64,000 bases of DNA from Actinomycetes bacterium (GTDB lineage: Bacteria; Actinomycetota; Acidimicrobiia; Acidimicrobiales; Ilumatobacteraceae): NCBI GenBank assembly GCA_025358125.1, contig JANYKS010000099.1, forward strand, positions 1 to 64,000, written 5' to 3'. The first letter of the stretch is position 1. Every line of letters starts with the position of its first letter. Of the stretch, positions 51,337-59,853 are shown piece by piece. Below the pieces are notes generated by a model that saw only the letters and a program-made list of their open reading frames with translations, made no database searches and was not told the origin of the DNA. Made by a program: the position numbers and the translations under genes.

Positions 51337-52635
51337 ATGGCGTGGGACTTCGAGACCGATCCCGAGTACCAGGAAATGCTCGACTGGGCCGATCAGTTCG
51401 TGCGTGACGAGGTCGAGCCGCTCGATCTCGTGCTCGGCAACCCGTACGACAAGAGCAACCCGCGGGTCATCGAATTGATCAAGCCGCTGCAGCAGATGGC
51501 GCGTGATCACGGGCTGTGGGCCTGTCACCTCGGCCCCGAGCTTGGTGGCCCGGGCTACGGTCAGGTGAAGCTCGCCCTGCTCAACGAGATCCTCGGCCGG
51601 TCCTACTGGGCGCCGACGATCTTCGGTTGCCAAGCGCCCGACTCGGGTAACGCCGAGATCCTGGCGCATTACGGCACTCAGGATCAAAAGACGAGATACC
51701 TGCAACCTTTGCTGAACGGCGAGATCTCGTCGTGTTACTCGATGACCGAACCCCACGCCGGCGCCGACCCGACGTTGTTCACCACCCGGGCCGAGCGAGA
51801 CGGTGACGAGTGGGTCATCAACGGCGAGAAATGGTTTTCGTCGAACGCCCGCTTCGCCGAGTTTCTCATCGTCATGGCCGTCACCAATCCCGACGTCAGC
51901 GCGTATCAGGGGATGTCGATGTTCATCGTGCCCGCCGACACGGCTGGTGTTGACATCATTCGCAACGTCGGCACCGGCACCGAGCCCGAGGAGCAGGGGT
52001 CGCACGCCTACATCCGGTACGAGAACGTGCGCGTGCCGGCGGACCACGTGCTTGGCGGCGAGGGACAGGCGTTCGCGATCGCTCAGACGCGCCTCGGCGG
52101 AGGCCGCATCCATCACGCGATGCGTACCATCGCGACGGTGCGGCAGGCCTTCGACTTGATGTGCGAGCGGGCACTGGCGCGTGAGACCCGCACCGGCCCG
52201 CTGGCGTCACTGCAGATGACGCAAGAGCGCATCGCCGACAGCTGGATCGAGATCGAGCAGTTCCGACTCCTCGTTTTGCGTACTGCGTGGCTGATCGACA
52301 AGCACAACGACTACAAGCGGGTCCGCAAGGACATCTCGGCGATCAAGGCCCTGATGCCGAAGGTGATGTACGACGTCGTCCAACGGTCGATGCACCTCCA
52401 CGGCTCGCTCGGTATCTCCAACGAGATGCCGTTCTCGCACTGGATGGTGTCGGCCGAGTCGCTCGCCCTTGCCGACGGCCCGACCGAGACCCACAAGATC
52501 GTCGTCGCCCGTCAGGTGCTGAAGGAGTATCACCCACATCCTGGCCTGTTCCCCAACGGCCACCTTCCGACGCGCCGTGAGGCTGCCCGTCGCAAGCTGG
52601 CAGTGTTCCTGGAGCACGAAGCAGCGCAGATGTGA
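51337..52635 (+). CDS. Acyl-CoA dehydrogenase family protein
   Basis: About 432 residues from ATG 51337 (MAWDFETDPEYQEMLDWADQFV); GTG 51301 would add twelve residues. CYSMTEPHAGADPTLFTT and NGEKWFSSNARFAEF are the FAD/substrate segments. The C-terminal ending is HLHGSLGISNEMPFSHWMVSAESLALADGPTETHKIVVARQVLK, typical of the ACAD11-like subgroup. It is operator-controlled and monocistronic, meeting the convergent hydratase at 52643. Confidence 0.85.
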   Translation: MAWDFETDPEYQEMLDWADQFVRDEVEPLDLVLGNPYDKSNPRVIELIKPLQQMARDHGLWACHLGPELGGPGYGQVKLALLNEILGRSYWAPTIFGCQAPDSGNAEILAHYGTQDQKTRYLQPLLNGEISSCYSMTEPHAGADPTLFTTRAERDGDEWVINGEKWFSSNARFAEFLIVMAVTNPDVSAYQGMSMFIVPADTAGVDIIRNVGTGTEPEEQGSHAYIRYENVRVPADHVLGGEGQAFAIAQTRLGGGRIHHAMRTIATVRQAFDLMCERALARETRTGPLASLQMTQERIADSWIEIEQFRLLVLRTAWLIDKHNDYKRVRKDISAIKALMPKVMYDVVQRSMHLHGSLGISNEMPFSHWMVSAESLALADGPTETHKIVVARQVLKEYHPHPGLFPNGHLPTRREAARRKLAVFLEHEAAQM

Positions 52636-52642
52636 CGCTCCT

Positions 52643-53425
52643 TCAGAGCGCGGCGCGGTCGCGGGCTTCGCCGGCGCTCTGCTCGTGGGCGCGAGTGACG
52701 ACGGCACTCATGTGCTCGCGCAGCGTGTCGCTGACGACGCCCGAAAATCCCGACTCGGTAGCGATCTCGTTGTGCCGTCGGCGGGCATCGTGAAGGGGGA
52801 GCGCGCCGGTCTCGTCCCAGTCGCGGCGCATGGTCGCAATCATCGTCGGGTCCTGCTCGGCGATCGCGCAGGCGAGGTCGAGCGCTGACGACAACAGATC
52901 GGCGTGTGGCACGACATGGTTGGCGAGACCGATCCGCCAGGCCGTGTCGGCGTCGACGAAGTTGCCGGTCATCGACATCTCCCGAGCCCTGGCCATGCCG
53001 ACCCGGCGGGGCAGGTCGATGAGGACTGGGCCGGGGTACACGCCGACGCGGACGTGGGTGTCGGCGAATCGGGCACGCTCGGAGGCGACGATGAAGTCGC
53101 AGGCGAGCGCGACCTCGAAGCCGCCAGTGACAGCAGGACCGTTGACGGCCGCGATCGTTGGCACCGCCGATGTGGCCACCGCCTTGACGAAGGGCGCGAG
53201 ATCGGCGAGCCGGTCGGTGCCAAGGTTGCGCAGGTCGAGCCCGGCGCAGAATGCCGGGTCGCTACCGGTGATCACGATGCAGCGGGCGTTCTGGCAGGCG
53301 ACCATGGCATCGACGAGAGCGGCGGCAAGCTCTACGTTGACGGCGTTGCGCGCCGCGGGGCGGTTGAGGGTGACAACGACGACGCCGTCGTCACGCCGCT
53401 CGACGAGCACCGTGGGTTCGCTCAC
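52643..53425 (-). CDS. Enoyl-CoA hydratase/isomerase family protein
   Basis: 260 residues from GTG 53425, whose GTGA overlaps the stop of the upstream SDR. ITGSDPAFCAGLDLRN and VNGPAVTGGFEVALACDFIVASE make the oxyanion hole; the region FADTHVRVGVYPGPVLIDLPRRVG follows. Cotranscribed with the SDR from an operator-headed promoter at 54254. Hydratase versus isomerase activity is undecided. Confidence 0.85.
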   Translation of the reverse strand: MSEPTVLVERRDDGVVVVTLNRPAARNAVNVELAAALVDAMVACQNARCIVITGSDPAFCAGLDLRNLGTDRLADLAPFVKAVATSAVPTIAAVNGPAVTGGFEVALACDFIVASERARFADTHVRVGVYPGPVLIDLPRRVGMARAREMSMTGNFVDADTAWRIGLANHVVPHADLLSSALDLACAIAEQDPTMIATMRRDWDETGALPLHDARRRHNEIATESGFSGVVSDTLREHMSAVVTRAHEQSAGEARDRAAL

Positions 53426-54195
53426 GAGATACCCCCATCGACCTGCAGGATCGCTCCTGTCGTCCAACTCGATGCGTCGCTTGCGAAGTACAGCGCGGCG
53501 CCGATCACCTCGTCGGGTTCCCCGGGGCGCTGCATCGCGTACGTCTGCTTGAGGCGGGCCCGGACTTCCACGAGATCCCAGGCGTCGCTGATGTCGGTGA
53601 GGAAGGGTCCGGCCTGGATGCAGTTGACCCGCACCTTCGGGCCGAATGCCTTCGAGAAACCGATCGTCATCGCGTTGAGGCCGGCCTTTGCGGCGGCGTA
53701 CGGGATGATGGTCGGCGTTGGCCGTATCGCCCCACCGCTGGACACGTTGATGATCGAGCCACCGTCGCCCTCAGCCATGCGCGCGCCGACGGTCGCCATC
53801 AGCCGGAACGGGCCCTTCAGGTTGACGTCGAACACCTTGTCGTACAGCGATTCGGAATGACCGGCGAGACTGTCGTACAGCGGTGACATGCCGGCGTTGT
53901 TGACCAGCACGTCGATCCGGCCGAACCGCTCGTATACGGCGTCGACCATCGCGTCGATCTGCTGCCAGTCACCGACGTGACAGGCGATCGGCATCGCTTG
54001 GCGGTCGGTGGTGCTCTCGATCTCGCTGGCCAGCGCAGTGCAGTTGTCGATCTTGCGGCTGGCGATGACGACGTGCGCGCCGACGCCGACAAAGGCCCGA
54101 ACCATCTCCTTGCCCAGGCCGCGTGAGCCACCGGTAACGACCGCGACCTTGTCGGTCAGCAGGAATCGGTCTCTCGGATCTGAAGTGTTTGGCAT
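53422..54195 (-). CDS. SDR family oxidoreductase
   Basis: 257 residues: TGGSRGLG at 21-28, NNAG at 99-102, S152/S153, Y166 and K170 in YAAAK, and an ending WTTGAILQVDGGIS. A classical NAD(P) alcohol/hydroxyacyl dehydrogenase. It lies 58 bases from an operator shared with the divergent Gfo/Idh-type gene and is coupled to the hydratase downstream. Confidence 0.85.
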   Translation of the reverse strand: MPNTSDPRDRFLLTDKVAVVTGGSRGLGKEMVRAFVGVGAHVVIASRKIDNCTALASEIESTTDRQAMPIACHVGDWQQIDAMVDAVYERFGRIDVLVNNAGMSPLYDSLAGHSESLYDKVFDVNLKGPFRLMATVGARMAEGDGGSIINVSSGGAIRPTPTIIPYAAAKAGLNAMTIGFSKAFGPKVRVNCIQAGPFLTDISDAWDLVEVRARLKQTYAMQRPGEPDEVIGAALYFASDASSWTTGAILQVDGGIS

Positions 54196-54253
54196 GTGGC
54201 CCTCCTGTCGTCCGGGGGGATGACGTCCGGATGACGTGTGGATCGTCGGGAAT

Positions 54254-54269
54254 CTGACGGATGTGTCAA
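54254..54269. promoter_or_regulatory. Operator-like palindrome CTGAC-GGATGT-GTCAA
   Basis: Last exact site of the series. Nine bases before the Gfo/Idh-type ATG (54279) and 58 from the divergent SDR. Confidence 0.75.
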
Positions 54270-54278
54270 CATTCTTCC

Positions 54279-55439
54279 ATGAGTGATTCGCAGCAGCCGA
54301 TTCGAGACGTGCCGATTCGAGACGTGCCGATTCGTGAGGTGCCGATTCGTGAGGTGCCGATTCGTGTCGGGCTGATCGGGGTGGGGTGGGGCTCGGTGGT
54401 GCAGACGCCGGCGTTCCGGATGGCGCCGCCGTTCGAGGTTGCGGCGCTCTGCTCGCGTCGTGAAGAGAGCGTCCGGGCGGCCGGACAGAATTTGGGCATC
54501 GACGACGTCAGCACCGATTGGCGAGCGTTCGTGCAGCGCGACGATCTCGACGTGATCTCGATCTGCACCCCGGTCGACCTGCACCACGAGCAGGCCATGG
54601 CGGCGATTGCTGCCGGCAAGCATGTGCTCGTCGAGAAGCCGGTGGGGCTCGACGCCCGCCAGACGGGTGAGATGCTGGCCGCAGCCGAACAGGCCGGCGT
54701 GGCGCACGCGGTCTGTTTCGAGGGCCGCTGGGAGCCGTCGCGGCTCAAGATCTGGGAGATGGTGCGTGCCGGCCATCTCGGTCAGCCCTACATGGCCATG
54801 GCCCGCAGCGGTGGCGACTTCTGGCACCCGACACGCGGGCTGCAATCGGAGTGGATGTACAAGCGGGATCAAGGTGGCGGCTACCTGATGGGCATGGGGT
54901 CGCACGACCTCGATTACGTGTGCGCGATGTTCGGCGAGCCCGAGGCAGTGTGTGCCGACGTACGGACAACGGTGACCGAGCGAGCGCGCCCCGATGGGTC
55001 CGTTGTCGACGTCGACGCCGACGACACGTCGCTGCTCCTCATGCGGATGCAGAACGGCATGATCGTCAGCGTCATCACGACCGCCGTCGCGTTCCAGCGC
55101 AACTTCCGGGCCTTCGAGGCGTATGGCAGCGAGGGTTCGTTGACCATGGACGGGCTGCTGATGGGAGGAGAGGCGGTCGAGGTGATCTCTGGCTCGATCA
55201 CCCAGGACCACGCTCTCGTCGTACCGAGCAGCGACCGCAAGCCGGCGAGCGGCATCGAACCGCCCAAGCGCCGTGCTGCGGGCGCGATCGTTTCGCTCGC
55301 TCTCATGTTGGAGGATTGGTTGCCGGCGTTGAGTGGACAACCGACGATCGCGCCGACGCTCGCCGACGGCCACCGGGTGGCCCGCATCGTCGACGCCGCC
55401 CGTCGGAGTTCCGATGGCGCCGGATGGGTCACGCTCTGA
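54279..55439 (+). CDS. Gfo/Idh/MocA-family oxidoreductase with an N-terminal pentapeptide repeat
   Basis: 386 residues. After MSDSQQ come five PIR(D/E)V-like units, then the Rossmann start VGLIGVGWGSVVQTPAF and EKPVGLDARQTGEML with the catalytic-type Lys-Pro. The second domain (GGDFWHPTRGLQSEWMYKRDQGGGYLMGMGSHDLDYV) carries the usual active-site Asp/His. It reduces or oxidises a sugar- or cyclitol-like alcohol. It is operator-controlled. The N-terminal array is unlike other members, which start within a few residues of the first strand. Confidence 0.8.
   Translation: MSDSQQPIRDVPIRDVPIREVPIREVPIRVGLIGVGWGSVVQTPAFRMAPPFEVAALCSRREESVRAAGQNLGIDDVSTDWRAFVQRDDLDVISICTPVDLHHEQAMAAIAAGKHVLVEKPVGLDARQTGEMLAAAEQAGVAHAVCFEGRWEPSRLKIWEMVRAGHLGQPYMAMARSGGDFWHPTRGLQSEWMYKRDQGGGYLMGMGSHDLDYVCAMFGEPEAVCADVRTTVTERARPDGSVVDVDADDTSLLLMRMQNGMIVSVITTAVAFQRNFRAFEAYGSEGSLTMDGLLMGGEAVEVISGSITQDHALVVPSSDRKPASGIEPPKRRAAGAIVSLALMLEDWLPALSGQPTIAPTLADGHRVARIVDAARRSSDGAGWVTL
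54297..54371. repeat. Five tandem 15-bp repeats within a coding region
   Basis: Units of CCGATTCGWGASGTG encode PIRDV, PIRDV, PIREV, PIREV and PIRVG. Units 1 and 2 are identical, as are 3 and 4. The last unit merges into the first beta strand of the Rossmann fold. Confidence 0.85.
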
Positions 55440-55480
55440 CGTCACCTCCGGTGGGCGGTGATTGGCTCGTCTCGGCGCGG

Positions 55481-56482
55481 TCAGGCGAGCGCGCGGGCGA
55501 GCGAAGCAGCCAAGACGGTCACGTCGCCGAGTGATCGCAGGAGATCGTTCAAGTGGGTGCAGGTGGAGGTGCCGCGTAGGTCGGCGCGCACGAAGTCGCG
55601 CACCGAGTCGGCTGGTTGTCCGACCAGCCGGCCTGCGCTCGCGGCGGCCACCGGGCACTCGACCCAGGGGAGTACGCGTGGCACTGCCGCGCACGAGGTG
55701 AACACGCCGGTCTCCGGGTCGACCGAACCGGTCAACACGTACTCGTGGAGAACCGTCTCGGCGCCATCGGGGTCGACATGGGTGTCGCGGAACATGGCCG
55801 CGACGCTCCACGCGTCGTCAGCGCAATGAACGTCGACCAGCCGGCGGCGGCGCATGGCTCCGACGGGAAGCGGGCCGATGTCATGCCATCCGAGAGGGTC
55901 GGTGCTGCGCTCGACGTCGATGCTGGGCGCGGGCGGGCCGACGGTCACAGGCACGCCCTGTCCGGCCTGCACCGACACCATCATCGATCCCTCGGATCGC
56001 CATCCCGAGCAGATGTCGGCCTTCATCCGCTGCGCCGCATCGTCAGCCGGGATGTCGCCGCGGTACAGGCGTGCATAGCCGGAGATCAGGGCAGCCACCG
56101 GAAGATCGTCGAGCAGAAGGGCCAACCCGTTGCCGGCGGCGGTGTCGTCGGGGAACGCAGCGTGCACGGCGTCGCGGAACCCCACACCGACGTGCCGCCC
56201 GATCAAGGCGTCGGTCGGGCCGGCAGCGGTACCGATGTGAAGCGTTGCCAACCGACCCGTGTCGTCCACGTGGGCGCGTACCGTCGCAATGTCGACGACC
56301 CGGGTTCCCGACGTCGACGTGACGAGGTCGCGAGCCGCACCGTCGAGGACGAGCTCGTGGCTGTGCATGTGCATGTCGATGTGGCTCGTGCGCCGGATCG
56401 AGCCCGGCCGTCGTGGGATCGAGTCTTTCGCGGGCAGCCCCATCGCGCTCGGTTGGCGCTCCGCTTTTGCCAGATCTGACAT
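55481..56482 (-). CDS. DUF2889 family protein
   Basis: About 333 residues from ATG 56482 (MSDLAKAERQPSAMGLPAKDS). The pattern SIRRTSHIDMHMHSHELVLDGAARDLVT, GVGFRDAVHAAFPDDTAAGNGLALLLDDLPVAALISGYA, and the terminal FVRADLRGTSTCTHLNDLLRSL match DUF2889, often found near acyl-CoA metabolism genes in actinobacteria. Activity unknown. The start overlaps a degenerate operator and is divergent from the ligase at 56504, 21 bases away. Confidence 0.75.
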   Translation of the reverse strand: MSDLAKAERQPSAMGLPAKDSIPRRPGSIRRTSHIDMHMHSHELVLDGAARDLVTSTSGTRVVDIATVRAHVDDTGRLATLHIGTAAGPTDALIGRHVGVGFRDAVHAAFPDDTAAGNGLALLLDDLPVAALISGYARLYRGDIPADDAAQRMKADICSGWRSEGSMMVSVQAGQGVPVTVGPPAPSIDVERSTDPLGWHDIGPLPVGAMRRRRLVDVHCADDAWSVAAMFRDTHVDPDGAETVLHEYVLTGSVDPETGVFTSCAAVPRVLPWVECPVAAASAGRLVGQPADSVRDFVRADLRGTSTCTHLNDLLRSLGDVTVLAASLARALA

Positions 56483-56491
56483 CATCGTTAA
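56476..56491. promoter_or_regulatory. Degenerate operator CTGAC-ATCATC-GTTAA
   Basis: One mismatch in the right half-site. It contains the ATG of the DUF2889 gene, as the exact site at 28278 contains that of the isochorismatase-like gene. Confidence 0.4.
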
Positions 56492-56503
56492 CAATAGAGG
56501 GTC

Positions 56504-58033
56504 ATGCATCTGTCGTCACTGGTGGAGATGGTCGAATCGGGGTTCGACGACCGAGTGATGCTCGGTGCTGCCGAGGATGCCGTGACCGGTGCCCAGTTCG
56601 GAGCGCTGGTTCGCGGCGGCGCATCCACCCTCGGCGGCTACCGGGCGCTCGTGTATGTGGGTGAGAACCATCCGCTCTTGCCCGTCGCTCTGTTCTCGGC
56701 CGCGTGGGCCGGCATCGCGTTCGTGCCGGTCAACTACCGACTCGAGGGTCACCAGCTCAACAGCCTGGTGGCCCGCCAACCCGGCGCGCTCGTGCTCGCG
56801 GATCCGGGAACCGCATCTCGGATCGCCGGCGAAGCACCCGTCATCGTCTTCGACGACTGGCTCGCATCGCTGCCCGCGGATCCGCCGGCGATCGATCCAC
56901 CGTCCGACGACGATGAGGTGGCGGTGATCCTCTACACCAGTGGCACGACGTCGGAACCGAAGTCGGTCCTGCTCCGGCATCGCCACCTCATGGCGTACCT
57001 GCTCGGTTCGGTGGAGTTCGGCGGTGCCGGTGAGGACGAAGCCGTGCTTGTCGCCGTGCCCCCATATCACGTCGCCGGCATTGCGAACATCTTGTCGAAC
57101 ACCTTCGCCGGTCGCCGGCTCGTGTACCTGCGCGCGTTCGATCCCAGGGTCTGGCTCGACACGGTGAAAAACGAAGGCGTCACCAACGCGATGGTCGTGC
57201 CAACGATGCTCTCCCGGATCGTCGCCGCCCTTGCGGGCGAACCCGCCGACGTGCCGACGCTGCGTTCGCTGTCGTATGGCGGGGCAAAGGTGTCCGAGCG
57301 GGTGCTGCTCGAGGCACTTCGCCTGTTCCCTCACGTCGGCTTCGTCAACGCGTATGGACTCACCGAGACAGCATCCACGATTGCGGTGCTCGGGCCCGAC
57401 GATCACCGCGCTGCCATCGAATCCGACGATTCAGCCGTCCGGCGGCGACTGTCGTCGGCCGGTCAGGTGCTCCCGATGGTCGAGATCGAGATCCGGGACG
57501 AAATCGACCAGCCCGTCCCGCCCGGGGAGCCGGGCATGATCTTCGTCCGCGGCGAGCAGATCTCCGGCGAGTATGCGAGCGGCAGCTTGCTCGAACCCGA
57601 CGGTTGGTTCTGCACCCGCGACCGAGGCCTGATCGACGTCGAAGGCTATCTGTTCATCGAGGGCCGCGCCGACGACACCATCATCCGCGGCGGCGAGAAC
57701 ATCGCTCCCGCCGAGATCGAAGAGATCCTGCTGGCCCATCCGAGTGTCGCCGAAGCGTGCGTCGTCGGCCTTCCAGACGACGAGTGGGGGCAGACGATTG
57801 CTGCCGTCGTGGTCCTGCGAGACGGCGCCTCGATCGGAGCCGATGAGCTGCAGGACGCGGTCCGTTCCGCACTTCGGGGGTCCAAGACCCCCGACACGAT
57901 CTTCTTTCGGGACGAACTTCCCCACACCGAGACCGGCAAGCTGTTGCGCCGTCTCGTGCTGCGCGAACTCACAGAATTCCAAGCAGCCAACGACCCGAAG
58001 ACGACATCCCAAGGAGAAGATTCATGTCGATGA
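56504..58033 (+). CDS. AMP-dependent acyl-CoA synthetase/ligase
   Basis: 509 residues, ANL family: VILYTSGTTSEPKSVLLRH, FVNAYGLTETASTIAVLG, WFCTRDRGLIDVEGYLFIEGRADDTIIRGGENIAPAEIEEILL, and a C-terminal HTETGKLLRRLV with the adenylating Lys. The Gly usual after the loop Lys (PKG) is Ser here. It overlaps the next small gene by ten bases. Confidence 0.85.
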   Translation: MHLSSLVEMVESGFDDRVMLGAAEDAVTGAQFGALVRGGASTLGGYRALVYVGENHPLLPVALFSAAWAGIAFVPVNYRLEGHQLNSLVARQPGALVLADPGTASRIAGEAPVIVFDDWLASLPADPPAIDPPSDDDEVAVILYTSGTTSEPKSVLLRHRHLMAYLLGSVEFGGAGEDEAVLVAVPPYHVAGIANILSNTFAGRRLVYLRAFDPRVWLDTVKNEGVTNAMVVPTMLSRIVAALAGEPADVPTLRSLSYGGAKVSERVLLEALRLFPHVGFVNAYGLTETASTIAVLGPDDHRAAIESDDSAVRRRLSSAGQVLPMVEIEIRDEIDQPVPPGEPGMIFVRGEQISGEYASGSLLEPDGWFCTRDRGLIDVEGYLFIEGRADDTIIRGGENIAPAEIEEILLAHPSVAEACVVGLPDDEWGQTIAAVVVLRDGASIGADELQDAVRSALRGSKTPDTIFFRDELPHTETGKLLRRLVLRELTEFQAANDPKTTSQGEDSCR

Positions 58034-58338
58034 CCCTGAAACCCGGCGCTCGCCTGTTCAGCGCCGTGTGTACGACCGAGATGATTGCCGTGAAGGCGCC
58101 CCCTGGCGAGGTCGACGTCACCATCGGGGGTGTGGCGCCGGTCGGCAGCGCGGCCGGGCGCGATGGCTCGGGTTCGGTTGCCGACGGCCACGGTGGCGGC
58201 GCGGCAATGGGCAAACGGTACGTAGACCAGGGCGAGACGATCGAGCTTCTCTGCACCAAGCCTGGCGATGGTCTGCCTGCACTCGACGGCCAGCTGCTGG
58301 CCTTGAAGGAAGCGAAGGCCCTTCCGTCCAGCGACTGA
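58024..58338 (+). CDS. Small protein associated with CoA ligase, function unknown
   Basis: 104 residues from ATG 58024 with AAGGAGAAG upstream. It reads MTLKPGARLFSAVCTTEMIAVKAPPGEVDVTIGGVAPV and, after a Gly/Ser-rich section, MGKRYVDQGETIELLCTKPGDGLPALDGQLLALKEAKALPSSD. Two Cys (about residues 16 and 77) occur in parallel contexts (AVCTTE, LLCTKP). I recognise it only as a protein that tends to follow FadD genes in actinobacteria; the function is unknown. It overlaps the ligase, so it is translated from the same mRNA. Confidence 0.6.
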   Translation: MSMTLKPGARLFSAVCTTEMIAVKAPPGEVDVTIGGVAPVGSAAGRDGSGSVADGHGGGAAMGKRYVDQGETIELLCTKPGDGLPALDGQLLALKEAKALPSSD

Positions 58339-58436
58339 CGGACAGCCCCTGGCACACCTCGACCGGAACACCCGCCGACCACTACGTCCACATCCCCACC
58401 GAACAGATTGACCGGGCATGACCGCACGTTCCTCGG

Positions 58437-59798
58437 TCACAGCGATCGCAGCACTTCGTCGGTATGGGTGCCGAGCGTTGCGGCACGACCTCGGAGCGGC
58501 CGCGAGCGCGGCGGCGCGGCAACGGCGTCGGGTGCAGGGGCGATGGCCGGATGGCGGCGGACTCCTGCGGCGAGATGCGCTGCAGTGCGGGCCAACGACA
58601 CCGCAATCAGACCTGTGATGCCCACATCGATCGCGGACAGCACAGCTGTTGCGGCCAGGAGTCCTGTCGCCGGGTCGGCGATCGCGTCGGCGCAGAACAC
58701 AGGTGCCGCTGTGTTCCCCGCTATCAGCCCGCCGGCAACGGCAGCGTCGTCACCGAACGCGACACGTCGTGCGTGTTCACCGGTACGCCCGTATCCGGTG
58801 ATCGACAACCACACGCCGCGCCAGCCGTCGTCTCGTAGGACGTCGAACGACACGCCGAGCGTCTCGAGTGCTCGTGGACGGCTGGCCTCGATGACCACGT
58901 CGGCGGTGAGGAGCAGTGCCCGCAACGTGCGCCGACCGTGTGGCGCCGTGAAATCGAGCGCCACGCTCTCGTGACCGGCGTGCAACAGATCGAAGAACTC
59001 TGGCGGACCGTATCGGGCGCCGTCAGGCCGCGAACAGCTTTCGATCTTGACCACACGCGCTCCTCCCGATCCGAGCAGTTGGGCGCACAATGGGCCCGCC
59101 CATAATGCTGAGAGATCAACAACGGTCAGTGAGTCGAGTCGTCGACGCCCCCGACGGTCACGCTCGATGGAACCAACTTCCACCAGGGCGCCTCGATCCG
59201 ACATTTCACCCAGATGGGCGCACGGCAGGCCAAGCAGCGAGGCCTGCTCGACAAGCGCCAAGGACCGCTGCCCGCGTACCGTTTCGGCAAGTGTCGACCA
59301 GACCGGTGCGCCAACCGGCACGGAGAAGTCGATGCCAAGAGACGTGCCGAGCCAGGCGTCGAGCAACTCCACGTCGGCCTCACGAACGAGCGACAAACCG
59401 AGCCACCCATCGCTTGCTTGGAGTAGTCGGCAACCCTGCCCACAACTCGCTGCACCCCGGCGGACGAGTCCCGCCAGCGCGGCGCGCTCACCCAGGAGCG
59501 CACCGCCATCCACGTTCACAGCGTCGCCGAGTTCGGCGGTCAGCTCGGCCACCCGTGCTGCCAGAGCGTCGAGCGCCAACGCCACCCGGGCCGGGCCGGC
59601 AAGCGGCGGGCCCGCAGCCATCCCGGTGAGCTGCATCGCCCCGCTCGCCGCCCAGCGCGCGAGCGCATGCCCCGCATCACCATCCATCGCGTCGGCGACG
59701 AGCTTGGCGATCGACGACGAACCGGACCACACCACCGCCGAATCGTAGGGTACCGATCGTCGTAAGCCCCGATCCCGACGTGGCCGAACACTGGCCAT
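58437..59798 (-). CDS. Family III CoA-transferase-like protein, unusual N-terminus
   Basis: About 453 residues. The second half is CaiB/BaiF-like: LTVVDLSALWAGPLCAQLLGSGGARVVKIESCSRPDGARYG, then FDLLHAGHESVALDFTAPHGRRTLRALLLTADVVIEASRPRALE and a probable active-site FCADAIADPATGLLAATAVL. The first ~200 residues are a separate domain (SSIAKLVADAMDGDAGHALARWAASGAMQL..). The start is uncertain; ATG 59798 begins with an arginine-rich stretch and GTG 59753 (VPYDSAVVW) is plausible. It faces the ligase/small-protein unit convergently. Confidence 0.65.
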   Translation of the reverse strand: MASVRPRRDRGLRRSVPYDSAVVWSGSSSIAKLVADAMDGDAGHALARWAASGAMQLTGMAAGPPLAGPARVALALDALAARVAELTAELGDAVNVDGGALLGERAALAGLVRRGAASCGQGCRLLQASDGWLGLSLVREADVELLDAWLGTSLGIDFSVPVGAPVWSTLAETVRGQRSLALVEQASLLGLPCAHLGEMSDRGALVEVGSIERDRRGRRRLDSLTVVDLSALWAGPLCAQLLGSGGARVVKIESCSRPDGARYGPPEFFDLLHAGHESVALDFTAPHGRRTLRALLLTADVVIEASRPRALETLGVSFDVLRDDGWRGVWLSITGYGRTGEHARRVAFGDDAAVAGGLIAGNTAAPVFCADAIADPATGLLAATAVLSAIDVGITGLIAVSLARTAAHLAAGVRRHPAIAPAPDAVAAPPRSRPLRGRAATLGTHTDEVLRSL

Positions 59799-59853
59799 CG
59801 CACGAGCGAGGACGACTCAAGCGTTCTCGTTGGGGGTGCACCGTCTTCGGGAG

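Noticed and set aside
54156-55811. Minus-strand frame of 551 codons opposite the Gfo/Idh gene
   Set aside because: Shadow composition with repeats mirroring the 15-bp array. The sense strand has a complete Rossmann enzyme.
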